64,000 bases of DNA. Source: Castellaniella sp044508625. GTDB lineage: Bacteria; Pseudomonadota; Gammaproteobacteria; Burkholderiales; Burkholderiaceae_B. Under the pieces are notes generated by a model. It saw only the letters and a list, made by a program, of their open reading frames with translations. It ran no database searches and had not been told where the DNA came from. The stretch covers positions 62,001 to 126,000 of the forward strand of contig JBIQHJ010000005.1 in assembly GCA_044508625.1 (NCBI GenBank), read 5' to 3'. How positions within the stretch are numbered: the stretch's first letter is position 1; every line of letters begins with the position of its first letter. Both the position numbers and the translations under genes were made by a program. Shown here piece by piece: positions 25,687-34,632 of this stretch.

Positions 25687-27081
25687 ATGGACTTCCGGAC
25701 GGCGACGTACTGGCACCAGGGACTGTTTCTCCAGCCCCAGCATTTCCAGCGCGAGGAGCTGCACCAGCAGTTCCTCAAAAAGCCCTTGTTCGACCTCGTC
25801 GCGCCGCACTTCTGGGGCGTGGGCGAGCTGGAATGCGCGCCCGAGTCCCTGTCGGCCCACACCGTGGAGGTCCGCAGCGCCCGCCTGATCTTCCACCAGA
25901 ACACCTACGTCGAATTCCCGGGCAACGCCATCATCCCGCCACGGTCCTTCGACAAGGCCTGGACCGACAGCGACCAGCCGCTGGACCTCTACCTGGGGCT
26001 CAGGAAATTCTCCATCGCCTCGCCCAACGTCACGGTCGTCGATTCCTTCGATGCCGTGGGCTCGGTCCAGACGCGCTTCGCCTCCGAGGCCAACGGCCAG
26101 CCCACCCCCGATTTCTACGGCGAGGGCCCGCCCGCGCACATTCCCGTCGTGATGAACGTGGTGCGCATCTTCTTCGGCTCGGAGCTCGGCTCCCTGGACG
26201 AATACGACCTGATCCCGATCGGCCGCCTCACGCGCGACAACGACACGGTCAAGTTCAGCGCCGACAGCGTGCCGCCGTGCTATGCGATGTCGGGCTCGCA
26301 CGTCCTCCAGGACCTCGTGCGCGACATCCGCGACGACATGTCCGGGCGCATGCGCCAGCTCGCCGAATACAAGGCGCCGCGCGACATGCTGCGCCAGGAC
26401 CTGGATCCCGATTTCATCATGCTGATGCAATCGCTGCAGGCCCTCAACCGGCTGGTGCCCGCCCTGACCCACCTGACCGAGACCGAACAGGTCCACCCCT
26501 GGGACGTCTACGGCGTCCTGCGCCAGTGCGTGGGCGAGATCAGCACATTCTCCGAGCAGTACGACGCCCTGGGGCGCCGCCGCGACGGACCCGGCGACGA
26601 GGGGCTGCCGCCCTACGACCACCGGCAGCTCTACGCCTGCTTCCACGCGGCGCGGCGCATGATCAACCGGCTGCTGGGCGAGATTTCGGTGGGGCCCGAA
26701 TTCCGCGTCACGCTCGACCCCCTCGACGGCTACCTGGTGGCGCCCATCCCGCGCGACTACTTCACCTCGCGCAACCGCTTCTACCTGGTCATCCAGACGG
26801 CGTCGGCGGGCGATGACGGCGGCCAGGAATTCCTCAAGATCGCCCGCCTGGCCACGCCCCGCGCCCTGCCCACCATCATCGACCATGCCCTGCCGGGCAT
26901 CGACATGATCGAGGTCTCGACGCCGCCGCAAGGCATGCCCCAGCGCGCCAACGCGCGCTACTTCCGCATCGAGCAGATGAGCGACGCATGGGAGCAGGTC
27001 GAGCAGGCGGCCGAGATCGGCCTGTTCTGGCCCGGCGCGCCGACGGACCTGCGCGCCCAGATCGTCGTCCTCAAGGGCTGA
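25687..27081 (+). CDS. tssK: T6SS baseplate protein TssK
   Basis: Trimeric connector between baseplate and membrane complex (VasE/ImpJ family), 464 aa. The N-terminus YWHQGLFLQPQHFQREELHQQF is the family hallmark, and the C-terminal part includes DYFTSRNRFYLVIQTASAG and QRANARYFRIEQMSDAWEQV. It is 9 bp after tssJ and 3 bp before tssL, so it is tightly coupled. In model systems TssK contacts TssL and TssM cytoplasmic domains. Confidence 0.97.
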   Translation: MDFRTATYWHQGLFLQPQHFQREELHQQFLKKPLFDLVAPHFWGVGELECAPESLSAHTVEVRSARLIFHQNTYVEFPGNAIIPPRSFDKAWTDSDQPLDLYLGLRKFSIASPNVTVVDSFDAVGSVQTRFASEANGQPTPDFYGEGPPAHIPVVMNVVRIFFGSELGSLDEYDLIPIGRLTRDNDTVKFSADSVPPCYAMSGSHVLQDLVRDIRDDMSGRMRQLAEYKAPRDMLRQDLDPDFIMLMQSLQALNRLVPALTHLTETEQVHPWDVYGVLRQCVGEISTFSEQYDALGRRRDGPGDEGLPPYDHRQLYACFHAARRMINRLLGEISVGPEFRVTLDPLDGYLVAPIPRDYFTSRNRFYLVIQTASAGDDGGQEFLKIARLATPRALPTIIDHALPGIDMIEVSTPPQGMPQRANARYFRIEQMSDAWEQVEQAAEIGLFWPGAPTDLRAQIVVLKG

Positions 27082-27084
27082 GCG

Positions 27085-27759
27085 ATGAAACTCGCCGACT
27101 ACTTCATTCCCCTGACGGCCTTCGTCAAGGCCTTCGGCGACGCGCCGGGCGGCCGCACGCCCGAGGGCCTGTCCAAGGAGATCGATGCGCTCGTCAACCA
27201 GGCGCGGATGGACGCGCTCAGGGACGGCATCGAGCTACCGCGCTTCCAGGAGGCGCTGTTCCCGGTCCTGGCCTGGGCCGACGAGCGGATCTCGCGCTCG
27301 CGCGCCTGGGAGGGCGAGCACGCCTGGCAGCATTTCCTGCTGCAGCGGCGCTATTTCAAGACGGGCCTGGCGGGCCGCGAGTTCTTCGAGCGGCTCGAGG
27401 CCCTGCAGCCCGGCGACAACGCCCTGCGCGAGGTCTACCTGCTGTGCCTGTGCCTGGGCTTCGAAGGCCGCTACAGCATCGCCGCCAACGCCGACCTGGC
27501 CAACATCCGGATCGAGCAGTACCGCCTGCTGCAGCAGCACGATCCCGTGCTGGCCGGCAACAGCCGCGAGCTCTTTCCCGAGGCCTACGGCCAGGACGGC
27601 AAGGCGCGGGCGCGGCCCCGGGGCTTTTTCGGGCGCCTCTCGCTGCGGCGCGCGCTATTCATCCTCCTGCCGCCGCTGATCCTGCTGGCAGCCGGGCTCG
27701 TGATGCACGCCAACCTGACCCACGCGGTCCAGCAATTCCGCGAGTCCGTCAACCTATGA
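27085..27759 (+). CDS. tssL: T6SS inner-membrane protein TssL, short form without peptidoglycan domain
   Basis: DotU/IcmH-family protein, 224 aa. The cytoplasmic domain has the family motifs DERISRS and HFLLQRRYFKTGLAGREFFERL, and ends with one helix near residues 190-212 (LFILLPPLILLAAGLVMHA) that anchors it. There is no OmpA-like periplasmic domain, so this TssL cannot bind peptidoglycan by itself. The stop overlaps a duplicated copy of the tssM start as ATGA. Confidence 0.95.
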   Translation: MKLADYFIPLTAFVKAFGDAPGGRTPEGLSKEIDALVNQARMDALRDGIELPRFQEALFPVLAWADERISRSRAWEGEHAWQHFLLQRRYFKTGLAGREFFERLEALQPGDNALREVYLLCLCLGFEGRYSIAANADLANIRIEQYRLLQQHDPVLAGNSRELFPEAYGQDGKARARPRGFFGRLSLRRALFILLPPLILLAAGLVMHANLTHAVQQFRESVNL

Positions 27760-27795
27760 AGGCCATCCACCTCCCATGAAGGCCATCCTCGTCCG
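27756..27795 (+). repeat. Duplicated tssM start (20-bp units) at the tssL/tssM junction
   Basis: Two 20-bp units, 27756-27775 and 27776-27795, share the first 13 bases, ATGAAGGCCATCC. The first ATG overlaps the tssL stop, reads seven codons (MKAIHLP) and stops at 27777-27779, overlapping the true tssM ATG at 27776. It forms a short bridge of two ATGA overlaps. Confidence 0.85.
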
Positions 27796-30700
27796 GCTGC
27801 TGCAGCTCATCACCCTGGCCCTGTTCAGTTGGGTGGTCACGCTCTACCTGCTCTGGCCCGCCTGGGGCGGCCTGGCGATATTCTTCGGCGTGATCGGCGC
27901 GTATTTCGGGATCAAGCTGGCCCGTCGCCTGTGGCTGGTCTCGCGTTCGCGGGTCAAGCTCGCGGCCTCCGAGGCGGCCGGGCGCGCGCAGGCCGAGAAA
28001 TCCAGCGCGCAGGCCGACCTCACGCGCAAATGGAAGGACGCGATCGCCACGCTGCGGCGCTCGAGCCTGCGCCGCTTCGGCAACCCCATCTACGCCCTGC
28101 CCTGGTACATGGTGATCGGCGAGTCGGGCGTGGGCAAGACCTCCGCCATCACGCGCTCGAGCCTGGGATCGCTGAACAAGACCGGCAGCCAGTTCGAGCC
28201 GATCGCGCAGACCGTGAACTGCGACTGGTGGTTCTTCAACCGGACCGTGATCATCGACACCGCCGGCCGCTACGTCTCGCCCAAGGGCACGCCCGAGGAC
28301 CAGGCCGAATGGGAGCGCATGCTCGAGCTGCTGGCCAGATACCGCCTCAAGGAGGGCCTGAACGGCCTGGTGCTCGCCGTCGACGCCGACCAGCTCGCGC
28401 GCGGCGACGACCAGCTCGAGCAGTACGGGCACGTCATCCGCGAGCGCATCGACCAGCTCATCCGCCTGTTCGACAAGCGCTTTCCGATTTTCGTGCTGGT
28501 CACCAAGTGCGACCGCATCTACGGCTTCGAGCAATGGACCCAGGTCCTGCCGCCCGAGGCCCTGGCCCAGGCCATGGGCTACGTCGGCGAGCTCGAGGAG
28601 GGCGACGGCGCCGAGGCGCGCTTCGCCGACCGGGCCTTCGACCAGGTCACCACGCGCCTGCGGCAACTGCGCCTGGACATGGGCGTCAAGGGCGTCGACC
28701 TCGGGGCCCCCCTGCTGCTGCTGCCCGAGGAGGTCGACCGCCTGCGCGGCGGCCTGAAGCGGTTCCTCGCCGCCTGCATGGGCAACAATCCCTACCTCGA
28801 GCAGCCGCTGCTGCGGGGATTGTTCCTGAGCAGCGCCCGCCAGGAGGGCGAGACCCTGCCCAACATGCTGGGGCTGGTCCAGCAGGCGCCCGCCGTGGCG
28901 CGGCCCACCGAGAAGGGCGCCTTCCTGCACGATTTCTTCGAGCGCGTGCTGCCGGCCGACCGCTGGACCTTCCGGCCCACCGTCATCGTCGACCGCTGGC
29001 GCCTGGCCACGCGCAACCTGGCGGCGGTCTTCTGGATCTGCACCTTCGCCGCCGCCCTGCTGTTCCTAATGCTGTCCTACTACCAGACCCGCAGCAGCCT
29101 GATCGCCATCCGCGACGCCTATCCCGTCCACGCGCTGGCGGGCGACCAGCCCGCCGAGCAGCGCCTGGAGAGCCTGCAAAGCATGCTCCGGCTCATCGAG
29201 CTGATCCAGAACCACGAGCGCAACTGGCAAACCCGCTGGCTCGCCTTCAGCCCCGACCTCGAAGACCTCGAGAACGACATCAGGGCCGCCTACGTCCAGG
29301 GCTTCCGCGCGCTGCTGCAAAAGAACCGGCGCGAGGACATCCTGCCCGCCCTGCGCAGCGAGGGCAAGGCGGACTCGCTCCCCTACGCCGAGGCCGTGCT
29401 CACGCTCACGCGCAACATCAACATGACGCAGGCGCGCATCGACGGCGCGACCTACGACCAGTTGCTGCAGATGCCGCAGGCGCCCGAGCAGCTCTCTGAG
29501 GCGCTCGGTCTCGACCTGCCCGCCCACCTGATCCAGGCCCCGGCCCACATGTCCGCCGCCTACAAGGCCTGGAGCGATCCCCAGGACCCGGCGCTGCTGC
29601 AAAGCCTGCACGCCGATCGCGCCGCGCTCGCGCAGGCCATCGAGCAGTCCGAGCACTTCGCCTGGCTGCTCGCCTGGGCCAACGAACAGCGCGACATCCA
29701 CCCGGTGAGCCTGCGCACCTTCTGGCTGCCGGGCTCGCAGGGCCAGGACCCGGCCGCCATCCCGCCCGCGCTCACCCTCGCCGGCCAGCGCCACATCCGG
29801 GGTTTCCTGAACGAGGTGGAACAGGCCCTGAACGACTCGACCGGCTTCCAGTTCAAGCGCGGCGCCTTCGAGGCCTGGTACCGGACCGAGCGCTTCAACG
29901 CCTGGCAGAGCTTTGCCTGGTCCTTCGACAACGGCGAGCAGCTCCTCGCCAACGAGCCGGCCTGGCGCGACATGGTCACCAAGGTGGACACCGACACCAG
30001 TCCCTACTATGAGTTCTTCGATCGCCTGCGCAGCGAGTTCGCCGAGATCCCCGACGAGGGCCTGCCGGGCCTGATGCTGTTCGCCCGCGAGTTTCCCGCG
30101 CTGCGGCGCGCGGCCGCCGAAGGCGCCTCGGTGGGCAAGGCCAAGGCCATCCTCGAGACGATCAACACGGTGGGCGAGCGCATCGTCCGGCCCGAGACCG
30201 ACAACCCGTCGACGACGGCGGGCTCGACGCTGCGCCGCTCCATCCGCGGCGTCCAGGCCTTCGCCGACTACGCGCACCAGTTCGACGTGGCGGCCGCCCA
30301 GGCCATGGAGGGCAACGGCCAGTCCTACAAGCTCATGGCCGACTACTTCAACCTGGGCGTCAGCCCCGAGACCACCACCTCGGCGCTGCAGACCGCGCAG
30401 GACAGCCTGAATGCCTTCCGCAAGGCCTCGGGATTCGACCTGCCGGACGATCAGGTCATCTGGAAACTCATCGGCGGCCCCCTGCGCATCCTGACGCGCT
30501 ACGCGCTCGAGCAGGCCTCCTGCCACATGCAAAAGGAATGGGAGGAGAAAGTCCTCTGGAAGACCCAGATGGCGGTCAGCCCGCAGGAGGTCAACGACCA
30601 GCTCTTTGGCGACAAGGGATCGGTATGGGCCTTCGTCGACGGCCCGGCCAGGCCCTTCGTCCTGCAGAAGGCGACGCGCTTCACGCCCGCCCAGCGCGGC

Positions 30701-31576
30701 GACTATGCGTTCCCCTTCGCCGATCCGTTCATGCCTTTCCTGAACCGCTCGGTCGACACCCGCGTCGAGGCCGTGGTCCGGTCCCAGCTCGCCGAGACGG
30801 CCAAGGGCAAGTCGGCCACCATCCTGATCACGGCCCGCCCCATCGGCGTCAACGAGGGCGCCCGCGCCAAGCCTTATTCGGTCAACCTCTCGATCCAGTG
30901 CGCGCAGCAGGAAATCACGCTCGACAATTTCAACATGTCGGTGACCAACAGCTTCGACTGGTCGCCCGACCAGTGCGGCGACGTCACGCTGCGCATCTAC
31001 ATCGACGACCTGACGCTGACCCAGCGCTATCCCGGCCCCATGGGCATGGCGCGCTTCGTCGCCGAGTTCAAGGACGGCGAGCGGATCTTCACGCCCGAGG
31101 ACTTCCCGCAGGCGCGCGAGCGGCTCGAGGCCCTGGACGTGCGCACCATCCACGTCCGCTATGATTTCTCGGGCCAGGAACAGCTCTTGAGCCTCGCGGA
31201 AAACCTCGACTACCTGGCCGGGGCCTCCACGCCCTCGACCGGCGCGACGCCGGCGCGCCTGGCCATCAAGGTGCCCGAGCGGATCGGCCAGTGCTGGACG
31301 GAAGGCCCTCCCGAGCAGGCCGCCTCGCCCATGCCGCTGTACATCCGGCAGCGCGCGGAAAAGATCATCGCCGCGCCGCCCCCGCCGCCACCGCCCGCGG
31401 CCGAGCCGCCGCCGGAGCGCACGCACCGGGTCGAGGAGGGCGATACTTTGTATTCACTTGCGCGGCGCTACGGGACCGACATCCAGACCCTGCAGCAACT
31501 GAACCGGCTCAAGAACACCGACCTCATCATGAAGGGCCAGGTACTGAAGCTGCCGCCGGCCGCCACGGGCGTGTAA
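27776..31576 (+). CDS. tssM: T6SS membrane-complex protein TssM (IcmF) with a C-terminal LysM domain
   Basis: Largest protein of the membrane complex, 1266 aa. Two N-terminal membrane helices lie at about 7-50. The cytoplasmic GTPase-like domain follows, with Walker A GESGVGKTS near 115-123. A third helix near 414-436 (AVFWICTFAAALLFLML) is followed by the large periplasmic region. Unusually, after the normal TssM end there is a proline-rich linker (about 1198-1212) and a LysM domain at about 1217-1260: HRVEEGDTLYSLARRYGT..LQQLNRLKNTDLIMKGQVLKLP. LysM binds peptidoglycan glycans. As TssL lacks its own wall-binding domain, this fusion may anchor the complex. No break in the frame is seen. Confidence 0.97.
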   Translation: MKAILVRLLQLITLALFSWVVTLYLLWPAWGGLAIFFGVIGAYFGIKLARRLWLVSRSRVKLAASEAAGRAQAEKSSAQADLTRKWKDAIATLRRSSLRRFGNPIYALPWYMVIGESGVGKTSAITRSSLGSLNKTGSQFEPIAQTVNCDWWFFNRTVIIDTAGRYVSPKGTPEDQAEWERMLELLARYRLKEGLNGLVLAVDADQLARGDDQLEQYGHVIRERIDQLIRLFDKRFPIFVLVTKCDRIYGFEQWTQVLPPEALAQAMGYVGELEEGDGAEARFADRAFDQVTTRLRQLRLDMGVKGVDLGAPLLLLPEEVDRLRGGLKRFLAACMGNNPYLEQPLLRGLFLSSARQEGETLPNMLGLVQQAPAVARPTEKGAFLHDFFERVLPADRWTFRPTVIVDRWRLATRNLAAVFWICTFAAALLFLMLSYYQTRSSLIAIRDAYPVHALAGDQPAEQRLESLQSMLRLIELIQNHERNWQTRWLAFSPDLEDLENDIRAAYVQGFRALLQKNRREDILPALRSEGKADSLPYAEAVLTLTRNINMTQARIDGATYDQLLQMPQAPEQLSEALGLDLPAHLIQAPAHMSAAYKAWSDPQDPALLQSLHADRAALAQAIEQSEHFAWLLAWANEQRDIHPVSLRTFWLPGSQGQDPAAIPPALTLAGQRHIRGFLNEVEQALNDSTGFQFKRGAFEAWYRTERFNAWQSFAWSFDNGEQLLANEPAWRDMVTKVDTDTSPYYEFFDRLRSEFAEIPDEGLPGLMLFAREFPALRRAAAEGASVGKAKAILETINTVGERIVRPETDNPSTTAGSTLRRSIRGVQAFADYAHQFDVAAAQAMEGNGQSYKLMADYFNLGVSPETTTSALQTAQDSLNAFRKASGFDLPDDQVIWKLIGGPLRILTRYALEQASCHMQKEWEEKVLWKTQMAVSPQEVNDQLFGDKGSVWAFVDGPARPFVLQKATRFTPAQRGDYAFPFADPFMPFLNRSVDTRVEAVVRSQLAETAKGKSATILITARPIGVNEGARAKPYSVNLSIQCAQQEITLDNFNMSVTNSFDWSPDQCGDVTLRIYIDDLTLTQRYPGPMGMARFVAEFKDGERIFTPEDFPQARERLEALDVRTIHVRYDFSGQEQLLSLAENLDYLAGASTPSTGATPARLAIKVPERIGQCWTEGPPEQAASPMPLYIRQRAEKIIAAPPPPPPPAAEPPPERTHRVEEGDTLYSLARRYGTDIQTLQQLNRLKNTDLIMKGQVLKLPPAATGV

Positions 31577-31820
31577 CAACGCGAAACTTATGCGGCGCAA
31601 GGATCTCCACGCATTGACACCCCTGGCCGCTTGAGACAAAATCATTCCGTTGTTGCAAATTCTATTAATAAATATTTGACACATAATCATTCGACCAAGC
31701 AGGCATTCAGGCACCGTCCGGGTTTCAAGCAACATTCAGTCATTTCGGCGAGAGCCGTCAGCGCGCCGCCATGCGCGCCCTCGCGGTCCGATTGGCCACC
31801 CGCCCACACAGGAGACCACC
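31577..31820 (+). promoter_or_regulatory. AT-rich leader before tssB
   Basis: This 244-bp gap is distinctly AT-rich around 31633-31730, in contrast to its surroundings, and separates the membrane-complex genes from the sheath genes. It contains TTGACA at 31676-31681 and an ATTAATAAATATT stretch just upstream, but no properly spaced pair stands out. An independent promoter for tssB-tssC-hcp, which are made in large amounts, is likely. A GGAGACCACC ribosome site precedes ATG 31821. Confidence 0.5.
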
Positions 31821-32309
31821 ATGGCAACCGAAGGATCCGTCGCCCCCAAGGAACGCGTCAACATCACCTACAAGCCCGCCACGGGGGACGCCCAGACCGA
31901 GGTCGAGCTGCCGCTCAAGCTCCTCATCCTGGGCGACTTCACGCAACGCGCCGATGACCGCAGCGTCGAGGACCGCGCTCCCATCAACGTCGACAAGGAC
32001 AATTACAACGACGTCCTCAAGGCGCAGAACCTCTCCCTGGACCTGTCGGTGGCCAACCGTCTCGAGCCCGGCTCCGAGGGCAACATCGCGGTCAATCTCA
32101 AATTCGATTCCCTGGCCGATTTCCAGCCCGACAACATCGTCGAGAAAGTCCCCGAGCTGCGCAACATCGTCGAGCTGCGCGGCGCGCTCAAGGCCCTCAA
32201 GGGTCCGCTGGGCAACATCCCCGATTTCCGCAAGAAGCTCCAGGAACTCGTCCAGGACGAGGGCGCGCGCGGAAAGCTGCTCAAGGAACTCGGCATCGAG
32301 GACAAATAA
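31821..32309 (+). CDS. tssB: T6SS contractile sheath small subunit TssB (VipA)
   Basis: Forms the contractile sheath with TssC. The 162-aa protein contains the family pattern RVNITYKPATGD..EVELPLKLLILGDFT and the INVDKDNYNDVLKAQNLSLDLSV block. Its helical C-terminus RGALKALKGPLGNIPDFRKKLQEL is the part recognised with TssC. It precedes tssC by 89 bp. That gap has small direct repeats of GGCATCCCGCC but no visible terminator. Confidence 0.97.
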   Translation: MATEGSVAPKERVNITYKPATGDAQTEVELPLKLLILGDFTQRADDRSVEDRAPINVDKDNYNDVLKAQNLSLDLSVANRLEPGSEGNIAVNLKFDSLADFQPDNIVEKVPELRNIVELRGALKALKGPLGNIPDFRKKLQELVQDEGARGKLLKELGIEDK

Positions 32310-32398
32310 GGGCATCCCGCCGCGGCATCCCGCCACCCCGGACGCCCCCGAAAGGACGACCCCCGGAAAACAGACACGCCACACAGGGTTGAGACACC

Positions 32399-33883
32399 AT
32401 GAGCGAACAAACAGCAAAGCAAGAGGAAGCCGGCGCAGGCGAGGCCACCAGCGGCTCCCTCATCGACCAGCTCCTCGAGACCACGAGGGTGCGCCCGGGC
32501 GACGAATCCTATGCGATCACCCGCCAGGGGATCCAGACCTTCATTTCCTCCCTGCTGGATCCGGCCCGCGCCACCGATCGCATCACGGCCTCGCTCGCCG
32601 ACGACATGATCGCCGAGCTCGACAAAAAGCTCTGCCGCCAGGTCGACGAGATCCTGCACCATCCGGACTTCCAGCGGCTCGAGTCGTCGTGGCGCTCGCT
32701 GAAATTCCTGATCGACCGCACGAATTTCCGCGAGAACATCAAGATCCAGATCATGAACGTCAGCAAGGACGATCTGCTCAGCGATTTCGAGGACTCGCCC
32801 GAGGTCACCAAGTCCGGCCTCTACAAGAACTGCTACACGGCCGAGTTCGGCCAGTTCGGCGGCCAGCCCTTCGGCGCCATCGTCGCCAACTACGAGTTCG
32901 GCCCCGGCTCGTCCGACATCAAGCTGCTGCAGTATTGCGCCAGCGTGGCCTCCATGGCGCACGCGCCGTTCATCGCCGCGGCCGGCCCGCAGTTCTTCGG
33001 CCTCGATGATTTCTCCAAGCTGCCCGACCTCAAGGACCTGTCCTCGATCTTCGAGATGCCGCAATACACCAAGTGGAACGGCTTTCGCGAGAGCGAGGAC
33101 GCGCGCAACGTGGGCCTGGTGCTGCCGCATTTCCTGCTGCGCACGCCCTACGGCAACGACACCACGCCGTCCAAGAAATTCCACTACGAGGAGGACGTCT
33201 CGGCCGGCAACAACGCCTTCCTGTGGGGCAACGCGGCCTTCGCCTTCGCCTCGCGCCTGACCGCGAGCTTCGCCGACTACCGCTGGTGCGCCAACATCAT
33301 CGGCCCGCAGGGCGGCGGCACGGTGGGCGACCTGCCCATCTACAACTACGAGGCCATGGGCGAGATCCAGACCAAGATCCCCACCGAGGTCCTGATCTCG
33401 GAACGCCGCGAGTTCGAGCTGGCCGAGCAGGGCTTCATCGGCCTGGCCATGCGGAAAAACAGCGACAATGCGGCTTTCTTCTCGGCCAACTCCTGCCAGA
33501 AGCCAAAGTTCTTCGGCAACACCAAGGAAGGCAAGGAGGCAGAAACCAACTACAAGCTCGGCACGCAGCTTCCCTACATCTTCGTGGTCAGCCGCCTGGC
33601 CCACTACATCAAGGTGCTGCAGCGCGAGAACATCGGCACCTGGAAAGAGCGCGCCGATCTCGAGGGCGAGCTCAACAACTGGATCCGTCAGTACGTGGCC
33701 GACATGGACGCCCCGGGGCCCGAGGTCCGCAGCCGTCGGCCGCTGCGCACGGCACAGATCAACGTCGAGGACGTCGAAGGCGACCCCGGCTGGTATCGCG
33801 TGTCGATGCTGGTGCGACCGCACTTCAAGTACATGGGAGCATCCTTCACGCTCTCGCTGGTCGGCAAGCTCGATCGCAAATGA
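32399..33883 (+). CDS. tssC: T6SS contractile sheath large subunit TssC (VipB)
   Basis: Major sheath subunit, 494 aa. Characteristic segments are HHPDFQRLESSWRSLKFLIDRT near residues 85-105, the PFGAIVANYEFGPGSSDIKLL block, and FASRLTASFADYRWCANIIGPQGGG. The C-terminus RPHFKYMGASFTLSLVGKLDRK is typical and carries the ClpV-accessible sheath core. It lies 73 bp upstream of hcp. Confidence 0.98.
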   Translation: MSEQTAKQEEAGAGEATSGSLIDQLLETTRVRPGDESYAITRQGIQTFISSLLDPARATDRITASLADDMIAELDKKLCRQVDEILHHPDFQRLESSWRSLKFLIDRTNFRENIKIQIMNVSKDDLLSDFEDSPEVTKSGLYKNCYTAEFGQFGGQPFGAIVANYEFGPGSSDIKLLQYCASVASMAHAPFIAAAGPQFFGLDDFSKLPDLKDLSSIFEMPQYTKWNGFRESEDARNVGLVLPHFLLRTPYGNDTTPSKKFHYEEDVSAGNNAFLWGNAAFAFASRLTASFADYRWCANIIGPQGGGTVGDLPIYNYEAMGEIQTKIPTEVLISERREFELAEQGFIGLAMRKNSDNAAFFSANSCQKPKFFGNTKEGKEAETNYKLGTQLPYIFVVSRLAHYIKVLQRENIGTWKERADLEGELNNWIRQYVADMDAPGPEVRSRRPLRTAQINVEDVEGDPGWYRVSMLVRPHFKYMGASFTLSLVGKLDRK

Positions 33884-33956
33884 CGGATCCGGGCCCCGCC
33901 CACGTCCATCGCAATGGATTCCATAACCACCGCGCAATGCGGCTAGGAGGTCAATC

Positions 33957-34445
33957 ATGCCAATGCCAGGCTACTTCACCCTGACGGGTCAGACGCAAGG
34001 AAAAATCGACGGAAGCTGCACCATCCAGGGCCACGAGGACACGATCCTGGTCCAGGCCGTCGACCACACGATCGAGATCCCCAAGTCCATCCAGACGGGG
34101 CTGCCCACCGGCAAGCGCATACACGGGCCGCTCACCATCACCAAGGAAATCGACAAGGCCTCGCCGAAACTGTTCCAGGCCCTGACCTCGGGCGAGCAGC
34201 TCACCGACGCCAAGCTCGAGTACTACCGCATCTCGCCGCAGGGGAAAGAGGAGCTCTACTACACGGTCGAGATCAAGAACGCGATCATCACCTCGATGCA
34301 CAAGTTCGTGCCCATGTGCCTGGATCCCGCCAACAAGTCCATGGGCCACATGGAGGCGGTCTCGTTCACGTACGAGACCATCATCGAGACCTTCACGCCC
34401 GACGGCATCGAGGCGCAGGACTCCTGGAACGCGCCCAAGTCCTGA
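33957..34445 (+). CDS. hcp: T6SS tube protein Hcp (TssD)
   Basis: Hexameric ring subunit of the inner tube, 162 aa, secreted with the spike and a common carrier of small effectors. The N-terminus MPMPGYFTLTGQTQGKIDGSC and the middle SPKLFQALTSGEQLTDAKLEYYRISPQGKEELYYTVEIKNAII-type strand pattern are typical; HMEAVSFTYETI closes the fold. An AGGAGG ribosome site (33945-33950) lies 6 bases before ATG, in keeping with strong expression. No C-terminal toxin domain is fused. A hairpin lies shortly after the stop. Confidence 0.97.
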   Translation: MPMPGYFTLTGQTQGKIDGSCTIQGHEDTILVQAVDHTIEIPKSIQTGLPTGKRIHGPLTITKEIDKASPKLFQALTSGEQLTDAKLEYYRISPQGKEELYYTVEIKNAIITSMHKFVPMCLDPANKSMGHMEAVSFTYETIIETFTPDGIEAQDSWNAPKS

Positions 34446-34461
34446 GCGGCCCGAAAGGGAT

Positions 34462-34483
34462 GGCGATCGCCCATGATCGCCAC
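34462..34483 (+). terminator. Hairpin downstream of hcp
   Basis: An 8-bp perfect stem (TGGCGATC and GATCGCCA) with a 6-base loop begins 17 bp after the hcp stop. No T-run follows. It may protect or partially terminate the abundant hcp transcript before tssH. The remaining 150 bp to tssH hold nothing else I can name. Confidence 0.45.
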
Positions 34484-34632
34484 GCCCCGCCGCCCGCCGT
34501 CGCGCATCGCCCGGGTTCCCGGCGACGCGGCCGGCGCCGCAACACCGTCTTTCCGCGGGCGAGTGACCGAGCCCCATCCCGCCAAAGCTCGAGCCTCCCC
34601 CTGACACGACCCAACCACCTCCGGGGGCGAGC

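Noticed and set aside
31676..31681. TTGACA as a firm -35 box for tssB
   Set aside because: No -10-like hexamer lies 16-18 bp downstream. It is kept only as part of an AT-rich leader.
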